Below the pieces are notes generated by a model. It was not told the DNA's origin, ran no database searches, and saw only the letters and a list, made by a program, of their open reading frames with translations. From positions 2,728,001-2,792,000 of the forward strand of contig JARFIW010001750.1 of the NCBI GenBank assembly GCA_036346225.1: a DNA stretch of 64,000 nucleotides, in the 5' to 3' direction. Source of the DNA: Platerodrilus igneus (Eukaryota > Arthropoda > Insecta > Coleoptera > Lycidae). A program made the translations under genes and the position numbers. Positions 22,000 to 33,339 of this stretch are shown one piece after another (the first letter of the stretch is position 1; every line of letters begins with the position of its first letter).

Positions 22000-24862
22000 A
22001 TAGTTAGGTGAAAATCTGCACCATTTTATGTTCGAGCTTCACCTCGATCTTTCCTCTGGCTTCTATGCTCGGTATGAATTTGTGGTTCAACCTGCCCGTG
22101 GCAGCGTTGTTCCACCTCTCTTCCCATTGTCAAATTGACTTTTCGCGCAGTTTTCTTTTAATTTGAGACCTTGGTATCGTTGAATGTGATATCCGAAAGT
22201 CGCCCGTCGCGACCCCTTTAGCTAATTCGTCAGCCCTATCATTCCCTTCGTTACCATCGTGCGACCTAATCAGACAGAACTTTAAACGTCAAAACTCGAG
22301 CGCCGTATGCGAGGTGTTCATGTTTGTTAAAGCTGTCAGCGCTGATTTACTGTAGCTGATTATATAATATTCATCTCTGCCCGCGTGGTTTATTACGTAA
22401 TCGATAGTCTCTCGTATGACTACCAATTCGCACTGGAAGGTTGTGCTCCAGTTTGCGAGTTTGGTTTGAAACCGAAACACCTCCCTTTCCTGCTTAAATA
22501 CGACAAACGTCGAACCTGCTTGCACGTCATCCATGCGTGAACCGTCCGTGTAAATTCTGATACCCGTCGCGTCCCCATCGCCTTCTGCAAACTCGATTCC
22601 TCTAATATCGGTCGGGTGCCCCAACTCCGATACAATAATCTTTCTCTCTACCTCCCTATTACCAACATGAATATCTTCGATAATTTTGCGCACTTTCCCT
22701 ATATTTATCAATTTCCTATCTATAATCCCTCTAACGACATATTCGATAGGGACAGTCTTACTGAACACCAGGACCGCCTCCGTGGAGGTGGTCCTGTACG
22801 TCCTGGCCGCTTTTACCGCGGTTATGCGTTTTACGCTCGTCAATTGACGCATCTTCCGGACTTTAAAACCTACCGGCCATACAGAAGCTGCGTACAGCAA
22901 TGCCGGCTCAATTGCTCCGCAAAAATCGTCCTCAGCGATTCGCCCCTGAAACCCCAATTGATTTTCGCCGCCGTCATAATTTTGTTTGACATTTCGCTGC
23001 CTTTGCTTTTAACGTACTGCACCTGAGCTTTCCAATTTAACTTATTATCAATCTTTACCCCGAGATATGTAATTGCTTCCTTAAACGGTATTTTCTCCCC
23101 TCCCAGCTCTAGCCTAGGGGGTCGCTGTCCCGGTTTCTTTCCGAAATAGAGCGCCTCTGACTTCGCCGTGTTAAATTTTAATTTTACCGCCTGCGACCAT
23201 TTGTGTAGTTTATTAAGCGCCTCGTTCGGTTTTGTGCGAATATCCGTTAACAATCGCGATCTGACAATTAAAAGTGTATTATCCGCAAACCCAACGAATG
23301 AACATCCTGTGGGCAACTTGACCCTAAAGATGCTCTCATACAACAACTTCCATAATGTGGGACCAGAGCTTGACCCCTGCGGGCATCCCCTTTCCCCCTC
23401 CGGCGACAAAACTTCCCCCGGAATTTCAACCTGTGCCAATCGCCCCGAGAAATAACTCTTGACCAAAGACATCAAGTTTCGTGGACAACCCCTATTTTCC
23501 AACTCGCAAACAATCAATGGCCACCAGGCAGCATCAAATACTCCTGAAATGTCCAAAATAACAACGACACAATACTCCTTTGCATCTCTCGCCTGTTTAA
23601 TTTTCCCGACAACGAACTCTTAATGCGTCGATAGTCGACTTTCCCTCCATAAAGCCGAACTGTTGGTTATTAAAACCGCCGCTGTCACGCATTAGGTGCT
23701 CAACTCGGGTAGTTATAACGCGATCCAAAGCTTTCCCCAGCACCGGTAGCAAGCTAATTGGACGGTAGCTGCTCGGGTCTGACGCATCCGCCTTTTTAGG
23801 TTTAGGTATGAATTTCACGTTCTGGACTTTCCAGTAACGCGGAAAGACGCCCCTTTCTAGGCAAAGATTAAACAACCCGGCAAGGACACACGGGGCTAAC
23901 AGGCACGCCTTCAAAGCTGCGTCTGAAGTGATTCCGTCATGCCCCGGCGCCTTCTTAGGGTTCATCCTCCTAAGAGCCCTGACGACCGCGTGAACTAGGT
24001 TTGCCTTATCGGCACCTGTTCCTTGCGCCTCTGTAGCTTCCCGACGTACTAAATTGTGCGACCCCTCATACTCTTCGGGATTATCCGAAGGGAAGAATTT
24101 CTCTAATAAATATTCCGTCGTGGTTTTAAAACTTTCCGTATATTCGCCATTTGTCTTTCTTATGTTTCCGAGCGCGATTTTCTGTTGTTTACCCCTTATT
24201 ACGCGGTATGCGGTTCCAGGCGTCGCCGTGGATCAATGTAGTAAGCGTAAGACTACGGATCCCAAGGTCCCGGGTTCAAATCCCGACACGGCCGATTGCT
24301 TGAAAAATGGCAGGTGAGCATTTTTCACAAATATTACGCCCTCGTTCGGATGAGAGGTTAAATGGAGGTCCCGTGTGTGAGTGTTGTCACGCACGTTAAA
24401 GATCCCTACCTTGCCTGGAACGGCAAGGGTTCGGCAAAATTCTAAATTTCCAGGCAACAAAAAAAACTCGCCTCCTGGCCAATGTAGTACCTTTGGGTGG
24501 AGCATTGGAAATGTAAATGAACGGTATGCGGTTCCCCAAGGTTCTTTCTGTGAGTTTCGCGTGCAAAATTCTTTGAATTTATTTGTTCGCGTTTCTTTTA
24601 TTAATATCTTATATTCGCGGTAACTTTGATTGTATTCTATTTTCCGTTGTTCTCTTATTTCTCCCGAGGCGCGTTGATAGCGGCGCCTTAGGTTACGCGT
24701 TTCTGCCCGCTTGGTGGTTAGTTCGCGGGTCCACCAGGATACGCTCGCTTTAAATGTTTTCTTTCGCGGCATGGAGTACGACGACGCGTCTACCACCGCG
24801 TCGTTTAAATTTTCCGCGAGTGTTTCTATTTCGTCTGCCAATTTTTTGTTCACATACATCAG
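22000..24862 (-). mobile_element. 5'-truncated R1-like LINE ORF2 (RT and RNase H), SINE-interrupted
   Basis: Read on the minus strand, this is the best preserved LINE here. Order along the protein: KKTFKASVSWWTRELTTKRA (about 24780), KEPWGTAYR at the SINE junction (24540) resuming as VIRGKQQKIALG (about 24190), KKAPGHDGITSDA (23950), IPKPKKADASDPSSYRPISL (23800), QQFGFMEGKSTIDAL (23645), GVFDAAWWPL (23540), GCPQGSSSGPTLW (23390), FVGFADN in place of FADD (23300), and an RNase H domain with IYTDGSRMD (22545). The tail HDGNEGNDRADELAKG (22260) follows after a frameshift. Frameshifts occur near 23617 and 22287. The N-terminal endonuclease is absent, as expected from 5' truncation. R1 clade is inferred from motifs; the N for D change and the frameshifts mean it is dead. 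Confidence 0.9.
24204..24535 (+). mobile_element. tRNA-derived SINE, copy 1, inside the R1-like LINE
   Basis: The SINE spans 24218-24521 (304 bp). It is flanked by a perfect 14 bp target duplication CGGTATGCGGTTCC (24204-24217 and 24522-24535). Its 5' part is tRNA-like: GCCGTGGATCAATGTAG resembles an A box region and GGTTCAAATCC is a good B box of an internal RNA polymerase III promoter. The body shares ATTACGCCCTCGTTCGGATG and CGCACGTTAAAGATCCCTAC with the copies at 41505 and 60992. It splits the LINE coding frame, so it inserted after the LINE. Confidence 0.95.
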
Positions 24863-26639
24863 CGATATGAGTTGTAATTGTAATATGTTTTTAAAGATTC
24901 ATTTTCTCCACTAGCATTTGGACTTTTTCCCCGGAAATCTAGGGTCTGTGAGTGACGAACATGAAAAAACATTTCACCGAGACATAATGTATTGTGTAAG
25001 TCAACACCAAGAGAAATAGAGACTCACAATGCTCGCAGATTTACTGTTGAACCTTAATTGGGGATGCTCCTGAGGTACCTTACAAATATGCAAAAAAGGA
25101 TTCGGTAGTGACGTGTATGCACAATTTGTATTAAAACAAATGTAAACATTACATAATAAAATGTTCCACTATAAAAATATAAATAACTTTTGACTGGACG
25201 GTGCACATTAGGAAATTTACAATTTGTTGTGTTATTAAAATTTTTTTAATTAATTAATTAAATAAAAAAATTGAACAAAATGCAGACAGTGTTTATCGCC
25301 CTCGAATCGATGACGCTCTGGTGCGGCACATTACTTTCGCTCGGGTTTCGTTGGTTTTCATTGCATATTCTGTTATGTCGATTGTCGACATCATTTCAAT
25401 TCGGTTCAGCGTTCCGTAATTCGTCGATCACGTTCACACAAGCTTATAAGAAAATCCTGAAAAGAAGTCCTATTACACATAAATTCTCCGAATGCGTCCC
25501 TGCTTTACAGCTTAAAATTAATAACCTATACCAAAGTTTACCGACAAGTTATTGCTCTCGTGAAACTGAAATAAATCAATAAAATTCCAAGCGTAAACTA
25601 GTTTAGCTTATAAATATATTAAAAACGCTACATTAAAAATTCCCGTTACAAATGCTTAGACACTTACTTATTCATCAAAATTCCCAAAATACCTGTATAT
25701 CTGCAATATGCAGTCTGTGCTTTCGACGTTTGATTTAATAACATTTGGTGTTATTCACCTAATAAACAAGTTATTTCTTTCCGAGACCGCTACGTACACA
25801 AGTTATTCATGACGTCATTGATAGCTCATTTAAAAACCTAACATGAGTGCGTTCATATGTGCGTTGCATAACTTGTCCGTGTTTTATTTAATACGATAAG
25901 ATAATAGAAATCGTACTCAACGTTTTGTTAGTTTTCAACGTATCGTTAAAGTGGTAAGTCAATTATTTAATTATTTCATTTGTGTGCGCGTGGGATAGTT
26001 TGTATATCGTGTTTTTCACCATGTTGAATAACAATTCCCTAGAATTTATATTCAAGGACAATTGTGTTTGTGTTAGAGCACTATAGCAGTAAAATAGAGA
26101 ATATCAGGTTTGTCGTTGTATTTGGTTTATTACAGTGTTCTAGTTGACTTTATTGCAGTTTGCCACATGCTGGCGCTGGAATCGACATTCGTACAATAAT
26201 ACGTAAGCGGATGGTATTGAGAGGATCGTTAGTTTCAAATCATGGATTGCGAACAAGCATTAGTTTTCTGCACTATTAAGGAATTAAATAGAAATTCTTT
26301 AACAGATTTTTGTGTATTATGGAAAATATTTTTAGAAACAAAACAGTAAAACCAGTCAATTTCTCGAAAAGCATTTCGAACGCTTTCTTTGCGATTACTG
26401 ATATTTATTGTCTTGTGCTAGACTTCTGAATGCATTTAAAAATGCCGTTCGTATCAAATCTTGCATCTTCATCAGATAACCACGACGCACACATTCATTT
26501 GTAGTTTTATTTCGGTCGGTTGCAAGTTTATCGGAGCACTGTTTAGCGTGGCAACGGTAGATATCCCACTTGGGCATGCACCTCGATTTTAATCGCACGA
26601 CGTCGACACGAGCAAGTAATTGAAAATTCTTTAGCTTTT
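24863..26639. other. Noncoding stretch
   Basis: No recognised gene. The ORF at 25271-25582 (103 codons) has no family resemblance. A possible donor-like GTAAGT at 25961 lacks a supported upstream exon. Confidence 0.5.
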
Positions 26640-28081
26640 AATGACCAATTAGTGCTTTTTAGTCCGCGTATACGTTTTTAAAAATTTGATTTTCAAAAAG
26701 CGCACTCAGCTGCTCGTCTTATTCAAAGCACTAAAGGACAAGTGCTTGGCCAACCGTTAGTGCTTTGTTGGCGCACTTTGTGCTTCATCGACAAATTTAT
26801 CTTCTTCGAACGTTTTCGAAATAATTTTTGTTTAAACGTACTAGCCAAATTGCTCGACTAATTCTTGGTTCTGGTTAGTGCTTCATTGAGTATTATTCTG
26901 TACGAGCATACTACTTTCAAAAGGGAGCGGCAGCTTCACGCTTCGTTGAACGACCTACCAAAAATTTCAGCCGATTGTTAGTGCTCTTAGATTACCATAT
27001 TCAAACTTTTTCTGTAAAAAGATTTTTTAAAGTACCAACGAAAATTGTATATTTTTTAGTATTTCATGGGAGATTACGCGCTCGCGTGTCGACTAACGTC
27101 ACACTTCGTTAAAAGTTATACAACAATTTCGATAATCGTTAGTGCCCGATTACTGCACTTTAATGCATCAACAACTAATTTCTCTCATATATACATTTTC
27201 TACACAATTTTGTTAGTTAGAAAATTCTTCAGACGACCTTTAGTACCATGTGCTTTTTAGCATTTCATTGCACAACTGTCCCGCCCAAGGATTTTGAAGT
27301 TTCTATTGTCAAACGAGCATACCGATTTTTCACTGGTTAAAAGTATTAACAAAAATTTTGTTCCGCCTCATTTGGCTACACAACGATTTTATAATAATTA
27401 TCTTGAGGGACGTTTTCTTGTAGAATAAAGTAGGCTATAACGCATTATAAATGTGGTTTTGAGTTTCCAGCACTGCTCGAGGTTAGACGCAGATCCTCAT
27501 TGTTTCCTATTCTGTACTAACCTGCAGATTTTCCTGAAATTTTCAGTCTGCATCTTTATTCTTTCCGATCACATCCCCCGAAGTAGTCCCCTCCCAGAGA
27601 TCCGAATGCGTGACTATTTTAACTCCGGAATTTTTTACCCCAGAGGATGCCATCATCTTTAATAACAATTTGAGTACGTTGTGTACTTGGAGATAATGTG
27701 GTGGTTTCCCGTTGCCTTCCACATCGCAGTAGTGTGTCTTACAATGCCTTACCGATCCCTATGGTCTCTGTCACTCGAAGTCCCGAAAGAGCTGCTGTCC
27801 TCACTAAAGACCTGTAGCTTGACTCTTTGGAAAAGACCTACCAAACATTTCAGTCGATTGTTAGTGCTCTTAAGTGCTTAGATAACAAGGTTAATATATT
27901 CAATATTTTCTGTAAAAAGATTTTTTAAATTACTAACGAAAATTGTATGACGAATGTTTAGTTTTTTAGTGTTTCATAGGAGACTAACGTCACGCTTCAT
28001 TAAAAGTACTATAACATTTTCGGTTAATCGTTAGTGCCCGACTAGTACTGTTTAGTGCATCAAAAACGAATTTCTCTAATA
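26640..28081. repeat. Degenerate TTAGTGCT-rich repeat array, part 1
   Basis: The phrase TTAGTGCTTT or a close variant recurs every 100-150 bp, with companion phrases TTCACGCTTCGTTAAAAG and AACAAAAATTTCGGCC. The segment 26945-27484 is repeated as 27835-28081 plus 29348-29414 plus 30673-30892. The second copy is interrupted by two mariners, and the first copy serves as the uninterrupted reference. The 27485-27830 block between them is a different sequence, possibly another insertion. No coding capacity was recognised. Confidence 0.75.
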
Positions 28082-29347
28082 CGAGGGACACTATTTATGT
28101 ATTAAGAACTGGCAACACTGGTATTGCCAAGTGAAATCTGAAATTGCCATCGTAAAATTTGACATTTGTGAGGTTATAGCTACTCAGAACGTTTTAACGT
28201 GCGAGCACGTGCGTGCAGTGTTTAAAATTTCATCTCAGTCAAAATATGGAATTAACTCGCAAACATTTTCGAGCTATAATTTATTATGACATTCGACGTG
28301 GTCTCATTCAATCAACTGAATTCAACTTTTAACGATGAAGCACTATCCACAGCCACTGTATATCGCTGATACACTGAATTCAAACGTCGAGGTAGTTCAC
28401 TCACGGACGAAGTTAAAGAAGGTGGTCCAAAGTCGATCGTTGTGCCGGACAACATCGATGCTGTGCGAAAAGTAATTGAAGAAGATTGTCATGTGGCATA
28501 TCAAGAAATCGAGAGATGTTTAAGCTTAGCGTGACCAGTATACATAAAATTTGGCACGAACATTTGTGTGTTCGGAAGCTGTGTACGCGTTGGATTCCAC
28601 TTTTGTCGACAGATGCTAAAAAAAAAATGCTCATGTCGATTGGTGCCGTAAAATGATTTCAAAATACAACTGTGTTGCATCCAATGCGGTATACAACATC
28701 GTCACAGGTGACGAGTCGGGGATTTATGCGTATGAGCCAGAAAGAAAAGACCAGTCGGCATGTTGAGTGTTTCAATGTGAAGCAAAGACAACAAAAGTTG
28801 TTCGTTCTCGAAGCGTAAAAAGCAAGTGGTAGCCTTTTTCTACAAGAAAACCCGTCCTGTGGCAACTGTGGCTCTCAAAAATCAATAGACCGTTAATTCA
28901 GCGTGATATACGTCCAATTGTTTGCCTGAAGTTTTCGGTAAATTGAGAGAAACTAACCCAAACCGACGAATCATTTTGCATCACGACTATGCAAGCTCAC
29001 ACAATCACATGCAACAAACGAGTATATGGACACACAAAAGATCGAATTGTTGGATCATTCGCCTTAAACTCTGATATGACACCCAATGACTTTTTCTTGT
29101 TTCCAGTAATTAAATATAAACTGCGAGGACAACGATTTTCATCGCCTGAAGAAGCGGTCGAAGCCTTCAATACGCACGCTTTAGAGCTATCATCTTCTTA
29201 CTGGACAAAGTGTTTTGAAGGGTGGTTCCATCGCATGCAAAAGTGTATATACCTTAAAGGCGATTATTTTGAAATGTAGTAAAAGCATTTTTCATCAAAT
29301 TTATTTGTTTATGCTTTCTATTCTCAATACATAAGTAGTATCCTTCG
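28082..29347 (+). mobile_element. Mariner transposon, copy 1 (decayed transposase)
   Basis: Terminal inverted repeats begin CGAGGGACACTATTTATGTA on the left and, read inward from the right end at 29347, CGAAGGATACTACTTATGTA. The left end follows a TA. The transposase frame starts at 28245 (MELTRKHFRAIIYYDIRRGL) but is soon out of frame and has many stops. Recognisable later pieces are MFKLSVTSIHKIWHEHLCV, TSIHKI, a TGDES segment near 28705 and KYKLRGQRFSSPEEAVEAFN (29115-29175). The family is the mariner transposases with a D,D(34)D catalytic site. It is inactive. Confidence 0.9.
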
Positions 29348-29414
29348 AATAAACATTTTCTACACAATTTTGTTCTACATTAGTTAGAAAATTCTTCAGA
29401 CGGCCTTTAGTACC

Positions 29415-30670
29415 ATATTTATGTATTGAGAATAGAATGAGTAAATAAATGAATTTGATGAAAAATACTTTTATTGCTTTTCAAAATAATTACTTTTAAA
29501 ATCTATACACTTTTGCTTGCGATTGAATCACCCTTCAAAGCACTTTCTCCAGTCAGAAAATGGCAGTTCTAAAACATGCGTTTTTTAGACCCCACCGCTT
29601 CTTTGGGCGATGAAAATCGTTGTCCACGCAGTTTATCTTTAATTACTGGAAACAAGAAGAAGTCATTGGGTGCCAAATCGGAGCTATAAGGCGAATGATC
29701 CCTCAACTCGGTCTTTTGTGTGTATAAATACTCATTTGTTGCATGTGATGTGTGTGAGCTCGTATTGTCATTATACAAAATGATTCGTCGCTTTGGGTTG
29801 GTTTCTCTCAATTTACTGAAAACTTCAGGCAAACAAATGGTCGTATACCACGCTGAATTAACGGTCTTTTGTTTTTCGAGAGCCACAGTTGTCACACGAC
29901 CGGTTTTTGTGAAGAAAAACACCACCATTTGCTTCTTAACGCCTCGAGAACGAACAACTTTTGTTGGCTTTGCTTCACATTGAAACACCCAAACTGCCTA
30001 TTGGCCTTTTCTTTCTGGCTTATACGCATAAATTCACGACTCGTCTTCTGTGACGATGTTGTATACCGGTTTGGATGCAACACAGTTGTATTTTGAAATC
30101 ATTTTACGGCACCATTCGACATTAGCATTTTTTTGAGCATCTGTCAACAAATGTGGAATTCAACGGGCACACAGCTTCCGAATACACAAATGTTCGTGCA
30201 AAATCTTATGTATGTTGGTCATACTAATGCTTAAACATCTCTCGATTTCTTGATATGTCACATGACGATCTTCTTCAATTATTTTTCGCACAGCATCGAT
30301 ATTTCCGGCACAACGACCGATTTTGGACGGCCTTCCTTAACTTCGTTTGAATTTAGTGTACCAGCGATATACAGTGTCTGTGGATGGCGCTTCATCGCCA
30401 AAAGTTGAATTCAGTTGATTGATGCATTGTTCTTGAGTTAGACCACATCGAATGTCATAATAAATCATAGCTCGAAAATTTTTGCGAGTTATTCCCATAT
30501 TTTGGCTGAGATGAAATTTTAAACACTGCAAAAAATAAAAATAGTGTTTGCACGTCGAAACGTTCTGAGTACCTATAACCTCAAAAATGTCAAGCTTTAC
30601 GATGGCAATTTAAGATTTCGCCTGGCAATACCAGTGTTGCCAGTTCTCAATACATAAATAGTGTCCCTCG
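29415..30670 (-). mobile_element. Mariner transposon, copy 2, opposite orientation
   Basis: This copy runs on the minus strand from its intact end at 30670 (CGAGGGACACTATTTATGTA, next to TA) to a truncated end at 29415 that lacks the outermost 11 bases. The transposase starts near 30500 with MGITRKNFRAMIYYDIR, then DEAPSTDTVYRWYTKF. Further left come VTEDES (first Asp region, TGDES in other mariners), IILYNDNTSSHTSHATNEYL with the second Asp, and YSSDLAPNDFFLFP. Frameshifts near 30330 and stops inactivate it. It lies only about 70 bp from mariner copy 1. Confidence 0.92.
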
Positions 30671-30672
30671 TA

Positions 30673-31085
30673 ACTGTCCCGTCCAAGGATCTTGAAATTT
30701 CTTTTGTCAAAGGGGCATGCCGACTTTTCGCTTGGGTTAAAGTATTGACAAAAATTTTGTTACGCTTCATTTGGCTACGCAACGATTTTATAATAAGTTT
30801 CTTGAAGGACTTTTTCTTGTAGAATTAAGTAGGCTATGACGCATTATAAATGTGGTTTTGAGTTTCCAGCACTCCTCGGAGAATTAATTTGTTTATTGTA
30901 TTTTGCGGCATAAAATTTTTCTCACGCTTCGAGTGATGTGCGTCATTCCTTCGAACATTTCGAACGGGTGACGATAGGCAAGAGAACGAGCGCCATGATT
31001 GACAGACTACACTAAGCTACCGCACTTAGAAGACGAAGTGACTAGTCAGTGCGTTGCAATGCAGTGAAGTTACCTGTATTATCCT
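30673..31085. repeat. Left arm of an inverted repeat around the RCC1 fragment
   Basis: The segment from about 30735 to 31085 is repeated in inverted orientation at about 32885-33275. Matching phrases include CATTTGGCTACGCAACG / its complement near 33220, TTTATTGTATTTT, GAGCGCCATG and GCAATGCAGTGAAG. Its outer part is also the tail of the TTAGTGCT repeat (ATAAATGTGGTTTTGAGTTT). Confidence 0.7.
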
Positions 31086-31151
31086 TTGCTTTTCCCTATC
31101 TCATGATATCTTTTGTTCCAGTATGTTGTAAATTATCAACGAATTTTGCTC

Positions 31152-31731
31152 TAATCTGCTAAATAAAGACCGCTCAACTCATATGACCTGAACGTACGTG
31201 TTAGAGGAAAGATTCTTAGAAATTTGCGCGGCGATTACGGTAACGTAATACAAGAGTTCAGTAATTGGCTCTACCTTAACTTAACTATATGGATAGATAA
31301 AGGTAAGCTATTTTATAGTGCTAATTATTATTGTTTTTGTATTTTAAAATCTGTGCAATATTATTACGCCCTCTGTACCACCACGCGATGAATTATTATA
31401 CTTTAATATCTATATTGACAAGTAATGATTTGGTCACACGTTGGGTGCCAAATTATTACTTGTCAATTAGACAGGTAAAAGGTGCAAAAATTCATCGCGT
31501 TGTTGTACAGAGGGTATAGTGATATTGCACAGATTATACAATACTAAAAGTTTAATAACTAGCACCATGGAACAGTTTACCTTTATTCGTCTACTCTAGA
31601 TAGTTAAGTTAAGATAGAGTCAATTGCTGAATCCTTATATTACCGCAATCGGCGCGCGAATTTCTGCGTATTTTTGCTCCAACACGTACGTTCAGGTCGT
31701 ATAAGTACAGTGGCCTCTATTCCGCAGATTA
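31152..31731. mobile_element. Fold-back (palindromic) MITE-like element
   Basis: A nearly complete palindrome of about 580 bp. The left half starts TAATCTGCTAAATAAAGACC and the right half ends with GGCCTCTATTCCGCAGATTA. The halves meet around 31420-31470, where TTGACAAGTAATGATTTGG faces CCAAATTATTACTTGTCAA. Paired phrases such as CCTGAACGTACGTGTT and AACACGTACGTTCAGG show the pairing. It has no coding capacity. The class is not determined. Confidence 0.85.
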
Positions 31732-31764
31732 CAATGAAGGTGATTAATCACCTATAACATTAAA

Positions 31765-32396
31765 ATAGGGAACACAGATATTAACAAATGCTTTGAGCTT
31801 ACAGGGGTAGGTGTTACACAAACGTCTTCTGAATCAGTTCCTGATTGTTCTACAGTTCTAAAACCAGAAACATATAATCCCTTTAGCATCATTAATGGCG
31901 AAGGAAGTAGCGGACATAGCTTGTATGGGTGATAGATTTGTTTTCAAAAAAAAGAAATCTGCGTTAAAAAGTTAGCATTTTCTGTATTGTTTTCGAAACT
32001 CACGCCTCCATATTGTTTGCGCCCTACAGAGCACAACATATCATTTTTATTTAACCCTATTGCATGATGATCTGCACTATAAATTAGCTTTCGTCTGTAC
32101 TCAGAAAGGAATGGTGATATTTTTGGAGAAAATTGTGCATCGAATACTCTTAAACCTATCTGGTTATTATTATTTAATCCGAATACACACACTTGATCTT
32201 TTACAGCAACCTTGGCAAATGCAGAATAAGAGCCTGCCCAAATATCTTCAAAGTGTAATTTTAAAGTTGGTTTTAAGCTAATGGAAAAAGATCTTAATAA
32301 ATTAATTAGTTGATCAACATCTGCTCCACATTTGACGTTTCTATTAGAACCACGGGACCTGTTTCGGCGAGCTGTCCTTCTCCATAACCATATGTA

Positions 32397-32454
<58 letters not shown>

Positions 32455-32700
32455 TAACGTTTTTTGAAACACTATGTGGTAGGATACGGGTGCTATTTTA
32501 ACAACATTACCAGAAAATAAATAGTATGGCTATTTTTCATTTCTATTTATAGTTATCCCCATATTACCGTGATAGTCCATAAATGAACCCCAAGCATAAA
32601 CGCATTGGTCGTTCAAGAGTGCTGCAGTATGAGGATCTCCTGCAGATATTTGTACTACTGCACAAGCTAGATAAAAAAGCACTGTACTTGGAAGAATTTC
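31765..32700 (-). pseudogene. RCC1-like (regulator of chromosome condensation) pseudogene fragment
   Basis: Minus-strand frames spell consecutive RCC1 propeller repeats. From the right: [20 protein letters not shown] then [20 protein letters not shown] (32680-32540). A stop and a TA microsatellite follow. Next come RSRGSNRNVKCGADVDQLIN, LKLHFEDIWAGSYSAFAKVA and VCVFGLNNNNQIGLRVFD (32350-32130), then SADHHAIGLNKNDMLCSVGR (32085-32025), and near 31850-31790 VTPTPVSSKHLL. RCC1 is the nuclear Ran guanine-exchange factor. The copy lacks both ends, has frameshifts and stops, and shows no intron between repeats, so it is a captured or retroposed fragment. It lies between inverted repeats (30735-31085 and 32885-33275). 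Confidence 0.85.
32390..32454. repeat. (TA)n microsatellite inside the RCC1 fragment
   Basis: A run of TA dinucleotides with a single interruption interrupts the RCC1 reading frame between the NMGI repeat and the GYGEGQLAE repeat. It must have expanded after the gene fragment arrived here. Confidence 0.95.
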
Positions 32701-32884
32701 TTGTTTGCAGTGGCAGCTAACGAAAAATAATGTTAATAAACGAGATTCGGTATTTACTCATATCTCCTAACTGTGAAATTGTTTTCACGTGTAATATTTT
32801 ATTTGCTTTAGTTTTATGCCATTGAAATATTATATTTTTATGTTCCTCCACAAAAAATATTAAGAGATAAGGAGAATGTAGGAT

Positions 32885-33275
32885 TCAAAGGTCTTCACTG
32901 CATTACACGCACCGACTCGTCACTTAAACTTTTAGGTACGGTAGCTCAGAATAGACTCCAGCCATGGCGCCCGTTCCTGTCAACTTGTAAACACCTCGCC
33001 TATTGCCGCATGTTTTCATTAGTCGAAGCAATGACATGCATTACTTCTAAGAGTGAGAACACATCTATGTTGTAAAATACAATAATAAATTATAAATTAT
33101 TACCCGAGCAATGCTGGATACTCGAAATCACATTTATAGCGCATTATAGCCTATTTAATTGTACAAGAAAAGGTCGCTTAGGGTAATTATTAAAATAAAT
33201 TCATTGTGTAGCCAAATGAGGTGTAACCATTTTTGCCGAATCATATTTTGTCAATGCCCTTTAATACTGCATATG
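32885..33275. repeat. Right arm of the inverted repeat around the RCC1 fragment
   Basis: Reverse complement of roughly 30735-31085, with indels. The outer part includes the complement of the CATTATAAATGTGGTTTTGAG tail found at 27450 and 30845. Confidence 0.7.
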
Positions 33276-33339
33276 CAAACATATCACATCCAAGCCTTTT
33301 CAAAAAAACTTTATTATCTAAACTATCTGTAATAAAAAT

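Noticed and set aside
22616..23455. Plus-strand ORFs of 136 and 95 codons
   Set aside because: They are antisense shadows of the R1-like LINE on the minus strand.
24218..24300. tRNA gene
   Set aside because: The A and B box-like sequence belongs to a SINE with exact target duplications and a shared 3' body, so it is a tRNA-derived retroposon and not a functional tRNA.
25271..25582. 103-codon ORF as a gene
   Set aside because: No family resemblance, no splice signals and no repeat in the window; its length is within chance expectation.
27485..27830. 3' end of an RTE-like LINE
   Set aside because: A stretch near 27500 loosely resembles 34170-34250, but the match is too short and weak by eye to annotate.
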